From: Achatina immaculata
Lineage: Eukaryota; Mollusca; Gastropoda; Stylommatophora; Achatinidae
Reading direction: 5' to 3'
Assembly (NCBI GenBank): GCA_009760885.1
Contig: CM019713.1
Coordinates: forward strand, 6,880,266-6,944,265
Length of the DNA stretch: 64,000 bases
Shown: positions 1 to 9,144 of the stretch, one piece after another
Layout of the letters: every line of letters begins with the position of its first letter
Numbering within the stretch: position 1 is the stretch's first letter
The notes under the pieces: generated by a model
Told to the model about the DNA's origin: nothing
The model's input: the letters and a program-made list of their open reading frames with translations, nothing else
Databases searched by the model: none
Made by a program: the position numbers and the translations under genes

Positions 1-820
1 GACTGGATACAACATTCACCAGCGTAGCGCCACTTACAAGATTGTCTTTCACCATATTTTGCGACGGTAAGTTTTAATGTCTAATCTTCAGTTCGTTAAC
101 TCTATAGATTCCTACTCGGCTGGCAAAAATATATCTCTAGCTCGTTAACTTTCTAGCATCCTATAAAGTTCGCTGAAGCGTTTTTCCTGTTCGTTAACTC
201 TCTAATCTTGAAGATTAACTAAGATATATCGCCAGTTCCAAATTCTCTCGTCTTAAATGACTCTCTCTGGGAAAAAAAACTCATATTTCTCTCTTAATTC
301 CACCAATCTTTCTGTACTTTTTATTCTTTATTTCTCTCCAGAATGCTCCACACTACTAATTTTTTTATTACTTGTATTATGTCCCTTTTTATATGTAAAA
401 CAATTTACTTGATTTATTCCTTTGTTTTCCCATATTTCTCTGCCATTGTCCCAGTTTGTCTCCATTTCCGTTTAGCTTCGCAGCGGGATTCCCACGAAAT
501 CGAAGTCCAACGATTTCCTATATGGTCTAGTCCATTACAATATGAGGCCAGCTCTGTTACATCTACTTGCACGAGGAAAAGAAAGAAAGGAACGGGTCGT
601 TATTTTCATTTAACGTATCCTTTTTTTTTTCCTTCTCACAAATAATTCACGTATATTTTCCTTCTAGTAGAAGACGCTTGTAGATTTACGTAGTTCCTTC
701 AGATAACTTATGAAAGATCCTCTCTTTCAGAGCTGGAACTCTACTTATTGTGTAAAGAAGCTGGATGAAGGTAAAGTCCGGATAACGATTTACTTTCTGA
801 TCCTGTTTCTCAAGCTTAGT
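1..820. other. No gene recognised
   Basis: AT-rich sequence. A short phrase containing GTTCGTTAACT recurs near 90, 140 and 190, which may be a decayed local repeat. The open frames are short and show no known domain. Confidence 0.5.
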
Positions 821-835
821 AAATGTCGAATAAGA

Positions 836-1235
836 CTCTTCTTCTTCTTCTTCTTCTTCAATCTACCTGGAACTTCGAGATGGTGTTCTTGGCAGTCAGT
901 GTGGTGAAGATATTGAGGCACAGCATCATGTCGGATTTGGAGTGGGTTTTGGTGGCTATTTTAACTCAGCCCCTGGATGGAGCTAAAAAGCAAGGAATTT
1001 GCAGTGCTTTTTTAACAGACTCCACTGTCATGGGAACTATGGCGATCCTTGCTCAGTTTGCCAGACTAGGCTTGTTACTAAGGGTACCGATGGAAAGGTT
1101 CGGCAGGGTCTTGGCCAGCTATTGGTCACCAACATGTCAGTTATGGGTCGCTGATTGCCAAATAGGACATCGCTCAGTAAATAAGAATAGTTTCCGTGTT
1201 GTCGAAATTTCGCTTCGCATTTGTCAGGAAGCTGT
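836..1235 (-). mobile_element. Repeat G, copy 1, with (GAA)n tail
   Basis: Read on the minus strand, this ends in a (GAA)n tail, seen as CTT repeats at about 838-860 on the plus strand. Its body matches, in opposite orientation, the sequence at about 13721-14040. Shared blocks include one around the cagcat-tgtcggattt stretch and another around ggcgatcc-gccagactagg. No protein domain is visible, so an open frame across it is probably fortuitous. The boundary near 1235 is approximate and no clean TSD was found. It could be a non-autonomous retroelement or the 3' end of an unseen LINE. Confidence 0.6.
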
Positions 1236-1281
1236 TGGCCCGTGGTTTTAACAGCGGGTCTCCATCCATCCAAGAGACGAG

Positions 1282-1291
1282 GGTTCGAATC
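1282..1291 (+). promoter_or_regulatory. Pol III B-box-like site
   Basis: GGTTCGAATC matches the tRNA T-arm/B-box consensus. No full tRNA fold was found around it, so it may be a fragment of a tRNA-derived SINE. It lies in the target sequence next to LINE A1. Confidence 0.3.
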
Positions 1292-1650
1292 TTGGTAAAG
1301 ATTCTATCGAATGCAAAATTAACATCCCAGCCTGCGTACTCCGTGGCGACTTTTCTAGGTAGCGATCATTAATGTCAATCACAAAGTATACCCCCACAAG
1401 GACAATATGAGGATCGTTTGATAAATAAGGTTTAGATAAACACCGCTTTTTACCCGTGTGGTACCCGGGATCTGCAAAGAATAGGACCACTGTACCCTAC
1501 CATGCATGATCGTAAAAGGCGACTAAGGAGGGTTCAGCATAGGGCCAGCAACCCTATCTGGTAAAAAACTATCAGACTGCTACAGAAACAGAAGCAAGGG
1601 AAAAAGCAAATGCAGGTGGAAGGAGAAATGCGTATCAGGAAACTGAGCCC

Positions 1651-2436
1651 ATGAAGGTTGTGGATGAAAGCCACCCACTGGAAGTCCCCAGCCCGACTGC
1701 AGACCTCCTGGAACCTAAACAAAAGATGCATATAGGCAGCTGGAATGTAAGAACACTAAACCAGACTGGAAAACTAGCACAAACCATCAAGGAAATGCAC
1801 AGATACAAACTAGACATACTAGGAATACAAGAAGCAAGATGGACAGGACAAGGCAGAAGGAAATTAACAACACAGCACACAGAAGATACAATAATATGGT
1901 CAGGTAAAGAAGATCTTCATGAAGGAGGAGTAGCATTGATTATAACAAAAGAAGCATCAAGAGCATTGCTGAAATGGACCCCAATAAATGAGAGATTATT
2001 ATATGCACGGTTCAACTCAAGATTCACGAAGCTGTCTATTATAGTTTGTTATGCACCAACAGAAGCAGCTGAAGAGGAATTAAAAGAAGATTTTTACAAC
2101 AGCCTCCAAGCCACAGTAGAAACAATACCCAAGCATGATATGCTACTCATCTTGGGCGACTTCAATGCAAAAGTAGGTGAAGGAAATGAAGATAGAAGAA
2201 GAATCATGGGAAGAGAAGGAATCGGAGAAATAAATGAAAATGGAGAAAGACTGTGCAGTTTCTGTGAAGAAAACATGATGACCATCGGAGGGACAATTTT
2301 CCAACACAAAAACATCCATAAGGTGACTTGGAGGTCACCAGATAAAACCACAGAAAACCAAATCGATCACATACTAATAAACACAAGTGGAAATGGTCAC
2401 TACAAGATGTGCGAGCAAGGAAAGGAGCAGATATAG
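1651..2436 (+). pseudogene. LINE A1 endonuclease region
   Basis: This frame of 261 codons encodes an exonuclease-endonuclease-phosphatase (EEP) fold, the nicking enzyme of non-LTR retrotransposons. Visible motifs are SWNVRTL near residue 30, QEARW near 65, GGVALI near 92, LGDFNAK near 170 and QIDHILIN near 238. The final catalytic SDHNLL motif is encoded at about 2440-2457 in another frame, because one base is missing near 2383 relative to copy A2. The start is the first ATG after the leader and follows a second upstream in-frame region without clear homology. The enzyme is therefore broken as the sequence stands. Confidence 0.85.
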
Positions 2437-2607
2437 GAAGTGATCACAACCTTCTGGTAGCAAAAATAAAACTAAAATTAAGGAAAGCCAGAATCGGAGA
2501 ACACAGAAGATACATTTTGATACAAGAAAACTGATAGACCAGCAAACAAGAAATGAATTCTCAATATACTTAAGAACCGCTTCAGTGTCCTACAAGACGA
2601 AGCAGAA

Positions 2608-3477
2608 ATGTCCATATTAGAGTTCAATAAAACACTACAGGAAACAGCAAAAGAGGTGCTGGGATATCGGAAAAGGAGAAAAGAGGAATGGATAAGTGAG
2701 ACCACATGGGAAAAGATAGAGCAAAGAAAAGAAATCAAGAAAAAATTACTGAACACCAAATCACAACGGCTTAAAGAACGAGTTTTAAGTAATTATGCAC
2801 AAAAAGACAAAGAAGTGAAGGAATCATGCCGTCAAGATAAACGTCAGTATTATGACAACTTAGCAGAGACAGCAGAGAAAGCAGCATATACAAATGACAT
2901 GAAAACCATATATAAAATCACAAAGCAGATGACAGGTAACTTCAATACAAGATGTGAAAGTGCAGTAAGAACACAAAATGGACAACTGGTCAGTGGAGAA
3001 AGAGAAAAAATTGAAAGATGGAGGGAACACTTTAACACCCTACTAAACAGAACACAAGCAGCACAAGCAATAGATATACCTGAAGCAAAAGCGGAACTAA
3101 ACATCAATACAGGACCAATAACAATAAATGAAGTAAAAGAGGCGATAAAGATGCTAAAATCAGACAGGGCACCAGGTGAAGATGAAGTGACTGCTGAGAT
3201 GTTGAAAGCAGAAGAAACAGAAACACCAAAACAACTTTGCCGGATATTACAACAAATTTGGGATTTAGAAAAAGCCCCAGAGGAGTGGAAAACTGGTCTT
3301 ATAGTAAAACTACCAAAGAAGGGTGACCTCAGAGATTGCGGGAACTGGAGAGGCATTACCCTACTGCCACTCACTAGTAAAGTATTTTGCAGAATAATCA
3401 TCACAGAATTGTACCAACACTTGAGGAAAAACTTCGGAAAGAGCAGGCAGGATTTAGGAAAGGAAGATCATGCATAG
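2608..3477 (+). pseudogene. LINE A1 linker and N-terminal reverse transcriptase
   Basis: This middle part of the LINE polyprotein has 289 codons. Residues 1-150 are a lysine- and glutamate-rich linker. From about residue 170 the reverse transcriptase fingers begin, with IKMLKSDRAPGEDEVTAEML followed by PEEWKTGLIVKLPKKGD and NWRGITLLP. The frame is lost near 3402, where copy A2 has one more A. It is one piece of a single ancestral ORF and not an independent gene. Confidence 0.8.
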
Positions 3478-4625
3478 ACCATATATTTGTACTTAGACAA
3501 ATATTAGAACAGGCAAATGAGTGGCATAGCACAACATATGCATTATTCATAGATTTTGAGAAAGCCTTTGACAGTGTCAACAGAGATGCACTGTGGAAAA
3601 TCCTAAGATGGCATGGCCTCCCCCATAAAATAGTTAATGTAATCAAAGCCCTATACGAGGGTTTTCAGTGCAAAGTTATCTGTGGAGAACATACCTCCAG
3701 CAGCTTTAGGGTACAAACAGGAGTGAAACAGGGATGTGTACTATCACCAACATTATTTATCTTGGCAGTAGACTGGTTAATGAAGGAGGCAACATCAGAC
3801 AAACGCAGAGGATTACAATGGACCCTTGACACAGTGCTGGAGGACCTTGACTTTGCGGACGACATTTGTCTATTATCAAGCAGTCACAAAGATATGCAAG
3901 ATAAAATAAACAAGTTAACCCAGAATGCAAACAACATAGGACTAAAGATCAACGTAGGAAAGACAAAGTTAATGAAGCAAAATGTGAACAACAGAAATGT
4001 ACTCAGAGTAGATAACAAGTTAGTGGAGGAGGTCAACGAATTTGTATACCTTGGCAGCAGAGTAGTAGAAAATGGAGACAGCACAGAGGACATCAACAGC
4101 AGACTTACTAGAGCAAACCAGGCTTTTGCAATGCTACAGAATATATGGAAATCAAATAAACTAAGCATAAATATGAAAATCAGGATATTTAAGAGTAATG
4201 TTCTAAGTGTACTACTCTATGGAAGTGAATGCTGGAAAATCACCAAAACCATAGAAAACAAGTTGAATTCTTTCCAGACTAAATGTTTACGTAGAATTAA
4301 AAAAATATTTTGGCCAAACACCATAAGAAATAACATCTTATTGGCAGAAATGCAGATGAAACCACTGACAACAATTATTGAGGAAAGACGCTGGCGATGG
4401 TTGGGACATGTGCTCCGAATGACTAACAACTCACTACCAAAAATAGCACTAAGATGGACACCACAGGGGAGCAGAAGTAAGGGTAGACCAAAAGAGACAT
4501 GGAGAAGAACAACAGAAAGGATGTTGAGCAATAGAGGGCTCACCTGGGCAAGAGCAGAAAAAAAGGCGAAAGACAGGCATTTGTGGAAAACCCTTGCGGA
4601 AGCCCCATGTGCCCTGGGCACTTAA
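3387..4625 (+). pseudogene. LINE A1 reverse transcriptase core and C-terminus
   Basis: This 412-codon piece carries the catalytic palm of a non-LTR reverse transcriptase. It has ALFIDFEKAFDSV near residues 52-64, VKQGCVLSPTLF near 113-124 and the active-site FADD near 156-159. A C-terminal region follows, with YGSECWKI, RWLGHVLRM and GRPKETWRR motifs. The stop at 4623-4625 lies just before the (GA)n tail. The catalytic aspartates are intact, but the endonuclease is in a different frame, so this copy is probably inactive. Confidence 0.85.
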
Positions 4626-4699
4626 GGTTCAGAGAGAGAGAGAAACACCGCTTTTGGGGAAAATCGATGTTATTTCTCAACAAAGTATCTATTGATAGC

Positions 4700-5960
4700 T
4701 GTACACTAGGTCAAGAGCTTTTCTAACGTTTTTATCCTGTTGATATAGTGTTTTTTTTTCTCAAAGGCTGAAAAGTACGAGTTTACTGCTGAGATGTCAT
4801 TCCCATTTGACGAGAAATGCTTCCCGACGAGCCAAACTTTCAAGTGTTGGAACAGAAAGAAGTCACACGGGGTCAAATCTGGAGAATAAGGTGGATAAGG
4901 AATCAGTTGGAATTCGTGCAATTTTGTCATAGCGACGGTTGATTTGTGAGCAGGTGCGTTGTTTTGGTGAAACATAAAAGGACAACTGCGGTAAAACTGA
5001 TTCTCGTAATTTCGTGCCGGACATATTTTTACAAGGAGAAGGCCAAAAGGCGAAAGTTATATATCGTGTTTTTATCTGTTGTGTTGTTTTTGTATGTGAT
5101 CCTTGAGAAAGGCTTTTTGCAGAAATATTGGACTGTTGTATGCCCTTCATAAGTGCACTGATCTTGCTTTCTGTTATTCTTGTTTCTGCAAACTTTCTTC
5201 ACTCTTTCTATTTTTTAACTGAATCATACACCCATCTATTGTCTTGGTGAAAGAGCACTTTTTTACCCTTCAATCTTGGCCGTTTTTGTTTGAGGTCTTC
5301 CTTCAAATGGCTTAAATGTTGCTTAATAGTCTTCTGTTACTGCTTTATCTTTCTTCAGACAGTCAGTCAGAATGATTTCTTGGAAATCAAAAAACAAAAA
5401 AACAAAAAACATAGCGCCCATCACCTTACCAGCAGATGAAACGGTCTTTGCCTTCTTCGGCGCATTTCATCATTCATTGTCCTCTGCTTAGACTACTTAG
5501 ACTACTTAGACTGTTGCTTACATTTGGATGCTTAGTGATGAATCCATGTTTCATTCAGTCACGAATCCGTGCAAAAAGTCCGGCGGACTGCGTTTAAACA
5601 TCGACAAACGCTGCATTGAAATGTCACTTCGGGTGCGTTTTTCATCAACAAACGCGGCACCCATCGCCCACAAAGCTCTTTCATGTGCAATTTTTCATGC
5701 AGGGTGTTACGGACTTGTTTGGTTGAGATGCCTACAGTCTCTGCTATCTCGTACATCTTCGCTCGGCAGTCCTTCACAACCATACTCTAATTTTTAACGA
5801 TTTCCAGTGTGGTGACCTCCACAGTTCGTCCAGAGCGCTCTTCATCGTCAGTTCTTGCTCGGCCGCTTTTAAACTCTTTTATTCAGAAATAAACAGTCCT
5901 CAGCTATGGAGCAGAGACCCCATGAACATCATCGAACGCCGCTATGATCTATGAGGCTCT
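4700..5960 (-). pseudogene. Mariner transposase, broken and interrupted
   Basis: Decayed mariner-type (Tc1/mariner superfamily) transposase on the minus strand. The N-terminal helix-turn-helix part is at about 5559-5880, with an EERSGR-type phrase followed by IAETVGIS. A DETWIHH-type first catalytic motif near 5541-5556 is frameshifted by one extra base. Next comes a middle part with SAGKVM-like and RPQ-like phrases at 5250-5450. The C-terminus at 4706-4960 has HQNNAPAHKS and YPPYSPDLTPCDFFLF. The second catalytic motif is split by repeat H1 (4973-5238). Several stops are present and no clear terminal inverted repeats were found. It is a dead copy. Confidence 0.85.
4973..5238 (+). mobile_element. 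Repeat H, copy 1, inserted in mariner
   Basis: This 266-bp non-coding insert sits inside the HQDN-type catalytic motif of the mariner. It is flanked by a 14-bp near-identical TSD, TTGTTTTGGTGAAA at 4959-4972 and TTGTCTTGGTGAAA at 5239-5252. Its core (GATCCTTGAGAAAGGC, then an AAATATTGGA phrase, a TGTATG phrase and CTTTCTATTTTT) recurs near 39560-39785 and 46285-46438 and in the inverted pair at 61206-61492. Its coding partner is unknown. Confidence 0.75.
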
Positions 5961-6206
5961 CCACATGTTTAAATAAAAGTGTTTTATTACTGTACGGAAT
6001 TCGTCTGTGTTCATTTTTTAAGCGCCTGTTACCCTGCTCAATTCAAACGGCTGCTAAACATTGACAAAGCATCGCTATTGCCTGAAATTTTGCATGACGT
6101 AGTTTGAATAGTGATAGTTGCCAGCAGTGACATCATTAGTTGAATTGTGGGTCCACCTCAGTTACATAACTTATAAAATGACCCACTTAAGAAAGACGTT
6201 TACACT

Positions 6207-7664
6207 TCTTCTTCTTCTTCTTCGTTCGCTTCTACCACCAAGATCGCCCTGTGATCCTACTGAATTTACGCCTGTGGTCCTCGTTAAGTCCCGTGGTCCC
6301 CCGTGTGGTCCCCGAAAGGACCACACGAGATACCCGAGAGGACCACAGGAGGTTCAGAGTATCTCAGGGCTTGAGGCTGAATTCTTAGTGGGTCTCAGAA
6401 GCGGGATTGCATGACACCGTGGTTTTCGCTGCACAAGTTTAGTCTAGAGTTGGACTTTCTCACCGGAAGACCTCGATGTGTTTAGAATATCAGCATATCA
6501 CCGCCGGGTGAGAGGTGGTAGCCCATCCAGTCCAGTGTTGGACTTTCTCACTGGAAAACCTCGGCGTGTTTTGAGATACGCATACATCCCCACCAGGTGA
6601 GAGGTGGTTGCCTATCTAGACTGCCCTGGTCCAGTGTCTCCGACTTTAGCATTTTGTGGTCGTGACCGCTACTTTTCCTAGTTGTGAGCAGGATGGAGCT
6701 TTTGTCCAGGAGGATGAATCCTCGCCACTAGTGACTTCCATCCCTGGGTTGAGCCGGTTTAGGCATATTATCCCAGTATGGGTGTGTTTGGGACGTGACC
6801 GACCTCTAGAGCAGAGGTACGGTGCCATGCGTAGCCATCAAGTTTCACCCCTGGTATGAGCCGGTTTAGGCATATTTCAATAGTATAGGTGTGTATCGGG
6901 CGTGACCGATCTCTAGAGCGGAGGTGGTGTGACATGCCTAGCCATCAAGTTTCACCCCCTGGTTTGTGCCGGTTTAGGCATATTTCACCAGTGTATGTGT
7001 ATTTCGGACGTGGCCGGCCTCTGGAGCAGAGGCGCCGTGGTATGTGTAGCTCTCGCAGCGATACTACTGGACATACCGATTAAATTTCACTTTATCTTTT
7101 CCTTCACCTTTTCACATCGGCGTCGCACAGCAACCTTTATTTCTTTTCCACATTTTCTTTCTTGGCCGGGAGGAGCTTCACTCCAAGCGCGGCATTTGAA
7201 GAATCTCTCCAGCAGTGTCTTAACCTCTGGGTTAAGCCGGTTCATGCATTTCACCCAATATAACTGCATTCAGGATGTGGCCGACCTCCAGACCAGATAT
7301 GCCGTGATTTGACGGTTTGCTTCTCTTTATCCTTTCTATCATTTTTTACGCAGTGGTGCCGCGCGGCAACCCCATTTGCACCTTTCTTCATTGGCCGGGA
7401 GGAGCACCGCTCCACGGACGCCAGCTGAAGAATCTCGCCAGCAGCGGTAGATGAGCTACCAAACGTGCCACTCATCTACCCTAAGTGTCTGGTTTTCAGG
7501 TGCCAGATATTCGCCTTCGTCCCTTCTCCTGTCAGTTTAAACAGTTCTGCCACGGGAAGGCCAGGAGCTGGACTTGACTGCCAGAGGCTGTTTGAGACGC
7601 ACGCCGTTGGAGTGGAGATCGAATTCTCCACCCCACCTCCGGCAATAGCAGTCCTTAGAACCTT
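6207..7664 (-). mobile_element. Element E, copy 1, full length with TSD
   Basis: A 1458-bp non-coding element flanked by a 10-bp TSD, CGTTTACACT, at 6197-6206 and 7665-7674. On the minus strand it starts with AGGTTCTAAGG and ends with GCGAAC followed by a (GAA)n tail. It is modular on the plus strand: a nested hairpin (6271-6349), two units of about 90 bp with TTGGACTTTCTCAC (6445-6625), four units with GCCGGTTTAGGCAT (about 6755-7080), and two units of about 210 bp with TGGCCGGGAGGAGC (7125-7450). No frame encodes a recognisable domain. Other copies are at 44373-45687, 52156-52897, 55150-56453 and 62499-62759. I do not recognise the family. The tail matches the end of LINE B (13011), which suggests movement by that machinery. 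Confidence 0.85.
6271..6349. other. Nested hairpin in element E
   Basis: The inner stem is CGTGTGGTCC at 6302-6311 paired with GGACCACACG at 6318-6327, around a 6-base CCGAAA loop. The outer arms CCTGTGGTCCTCG (6271-6283) and CGAGAGGACCACAGG (6335-6349) pair with a small bulge. The same fold is present in the copies at about 44430-44510, 55200-55290 and 62560-62630. Confidence 0.75.
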
Positions 7665-7674
7665 CGTTTACACT

Positions 7675-9019
7675 AAAAATAACAGCTTTTTTTTTCTTTT
7701 TTATTTGGTTTACGAACTTGGATTCTGTGTATTCGTTCACTAGACCAGTATCACGCTAGTTTTACACACACGGGATGAACGTTTTGCACGCTAACCGCAA
7801 GACCCTAGATGGAACACTGGTCGCAGACATGAGTTGTAGGTCAGCAAAAGGAATTAAGATCTGAAGCTTTTTTTTCCTTTTTCCTGTGCAAACAGACGTT
7901 AAATGACATGCCCTCGTTCCTTCCCCCCCACCTACCCATCCCAGCCCCCTTACCCCCAATACAGCGAAATGAAAAATCCTTGCGATTTCGATCTCAGCAG
8001 CTCTGAGAAAGTGTTGTTACACGCATGATTTTCTCAGAGCCGTTGAGCCAATGTTGGAACTCATCGGATCAGAGCTGATGTAGACAGAGCGGAAGAACTT
8101 AGATCAGAATGCCTCCCATAAACGAACTTCGGGGGCTGATATCAGGCGAAAAATGGGGAATTTTTTTTCCCTCCATCCACGTCCTTGTGCTAGGTTCTGT
8201 TTCAGATAACAGCAAGGCCTGTGGCTCAATAATTGCCTGATGATATTCAGTATATGTGGATTTAATAGAATGGTTTTAAAGGTTGGATACGGGACATCAG
8301 AACTAAATGATCGGGAAAAAAAGAAGGTTTTTGGAAGCGTTGCGGTTATTATGGGAAAGGCAGGAGGGCGGCTGCGTGATAAAGTTTGGAACCCCTGATC
8401 TAGAAGAATAAAACACCGAAATAGAAAAGATTTTATTATCAAAACATTCCGGGCAGACGCACGCTGAAAGAGTATTTAATGAGTGCTATCAGTGTTTCAT
8501 TTCTAGAAAGCCCTAGAAATTTCCCCTGAGAAGAAAAAAACAAATCTATATCTTCAAACTAAATCATTTTCAGAGTATTTTAGTGCGTCTCATGACGAAT
8601 GTAGTACATTCTGTGTGAAGTTTTCCTACAGCATTTTTCGTTCTTTACATCTGATCTTAATATCTTTAATGTGTTTTTTTGCTTATGATCTCTACATGCT
8701 GATCTCCCATAACATACATACTTGATGATTTAAAAGCAGCAATCCTTTATATATATATATATATATATTCTGGTACATACAGGACACTGTTCTTGTTATG
8801 TTTTCTCTTTCGTTTACACAGAACTGGTAGTATCATGCAGACTTCAGAGGACCGTAATTCTGTTCTTTCATCTGAGCCGTGGTATATGGGTTTGTTTTAG
8901 CTTTACCAACGGAGCAAAACAGTCTTGACAATGGCCCATTTTCCACAGACCCACAACCTCCATCCACCCACACACACAAACTTTCTACAAGAAGAAGAAG
9001 AAGACATTTTAATGTGAGA
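7675..9019. other. No gene recognised; small hairpin and AT repeat
   Basis: There is no coding signal I trust. GCTCTGAGAAA at 8000-8010 is perfectly complementary to 8030-8040, giving an 11-bp hairpin with a 19-base loop. An (AT)n run lies at about 8749-8770. A (GAA)n run at about 8991-9005 resembles the tails of LINE B, E and G. A minus-strand open frame at 8104-8442 has no motif and is not called. Confidence 0.5.
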
Positions 9020-9075
9020 GTTGGCGGCGTGGTTAGCGGAGTTGTTAGGCCCTCAGTTTACTAATCTAGTGGTGC
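9020..9075 (+). mobile_element. SINE S1, head, split by LINE B
   Basis: A tRNA-like head (GGCGGCGTGGTTAGC followed by a tRNA-style CTAATCTAGTGGTGC). It lines up with the head of SINE S2 near 45905-45955. The rest of this copy continues at 13012 after the 3.9-kb LINE B insertion. Confidence 0.7.
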
Positions 9076-9144
9076 TGAAGTCGGAGTTACCCAGCCAGAA
9101 GGCGCATCGCAAAAATCAGGGTAACACGCATTATCCCTAATGAA

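Larger units (their letters stand above)
1451..4642 (+). mobile_element. RTE-like LINE, copy A1, full length with TSD
   Basis: The element is about 3.19 kb and is flanked by a perfect 13-bp TSD, AAACACCGCTTTT, at 1438-1450 and 4643-4655. It has a 200-bp leader, an apurinic-type endonuclease region, a reverse transcriptase, and a C-terminal region with the RWLGHVLRM and GRPKETWRR motifs common in RTE-like elements. It ends in a (GA)n tail. Compared with copy A2 (34783-37372) it has lost single bases near 2383, 2508, 2565 and 3402. These split the reading frame into three pieces. The 5' leader resembles that of copies A2 and A5. Confidence 0.9.

Noticed and set aside
823..1251. 142-codon plus-strand frame as a gene
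   Set aside because: It lies in repeat G, reads the tail as a leucine run, and the homologous copy at 13721-14040 does not keep the frame.
1282..1291. A complete tRNA gene
   Set aside because: Only the B-box-like part is present; no acceptor or anticodon stems can be formed.
2850..3404. 184-codon minus-strand frame
   Set aside because: Shadow of the LINE A reverse transcriptase on the other strand; same for 36498-37355.
5960..6100. Terminal inverted repeats of the mariner
   Set aside because: No convincing complement was found between this area and 4656-4710.
8104..8442. 112-codon minus-strand frame as a gene
   Set aside because: No motif, no splice or promoter context. The composition looks random.
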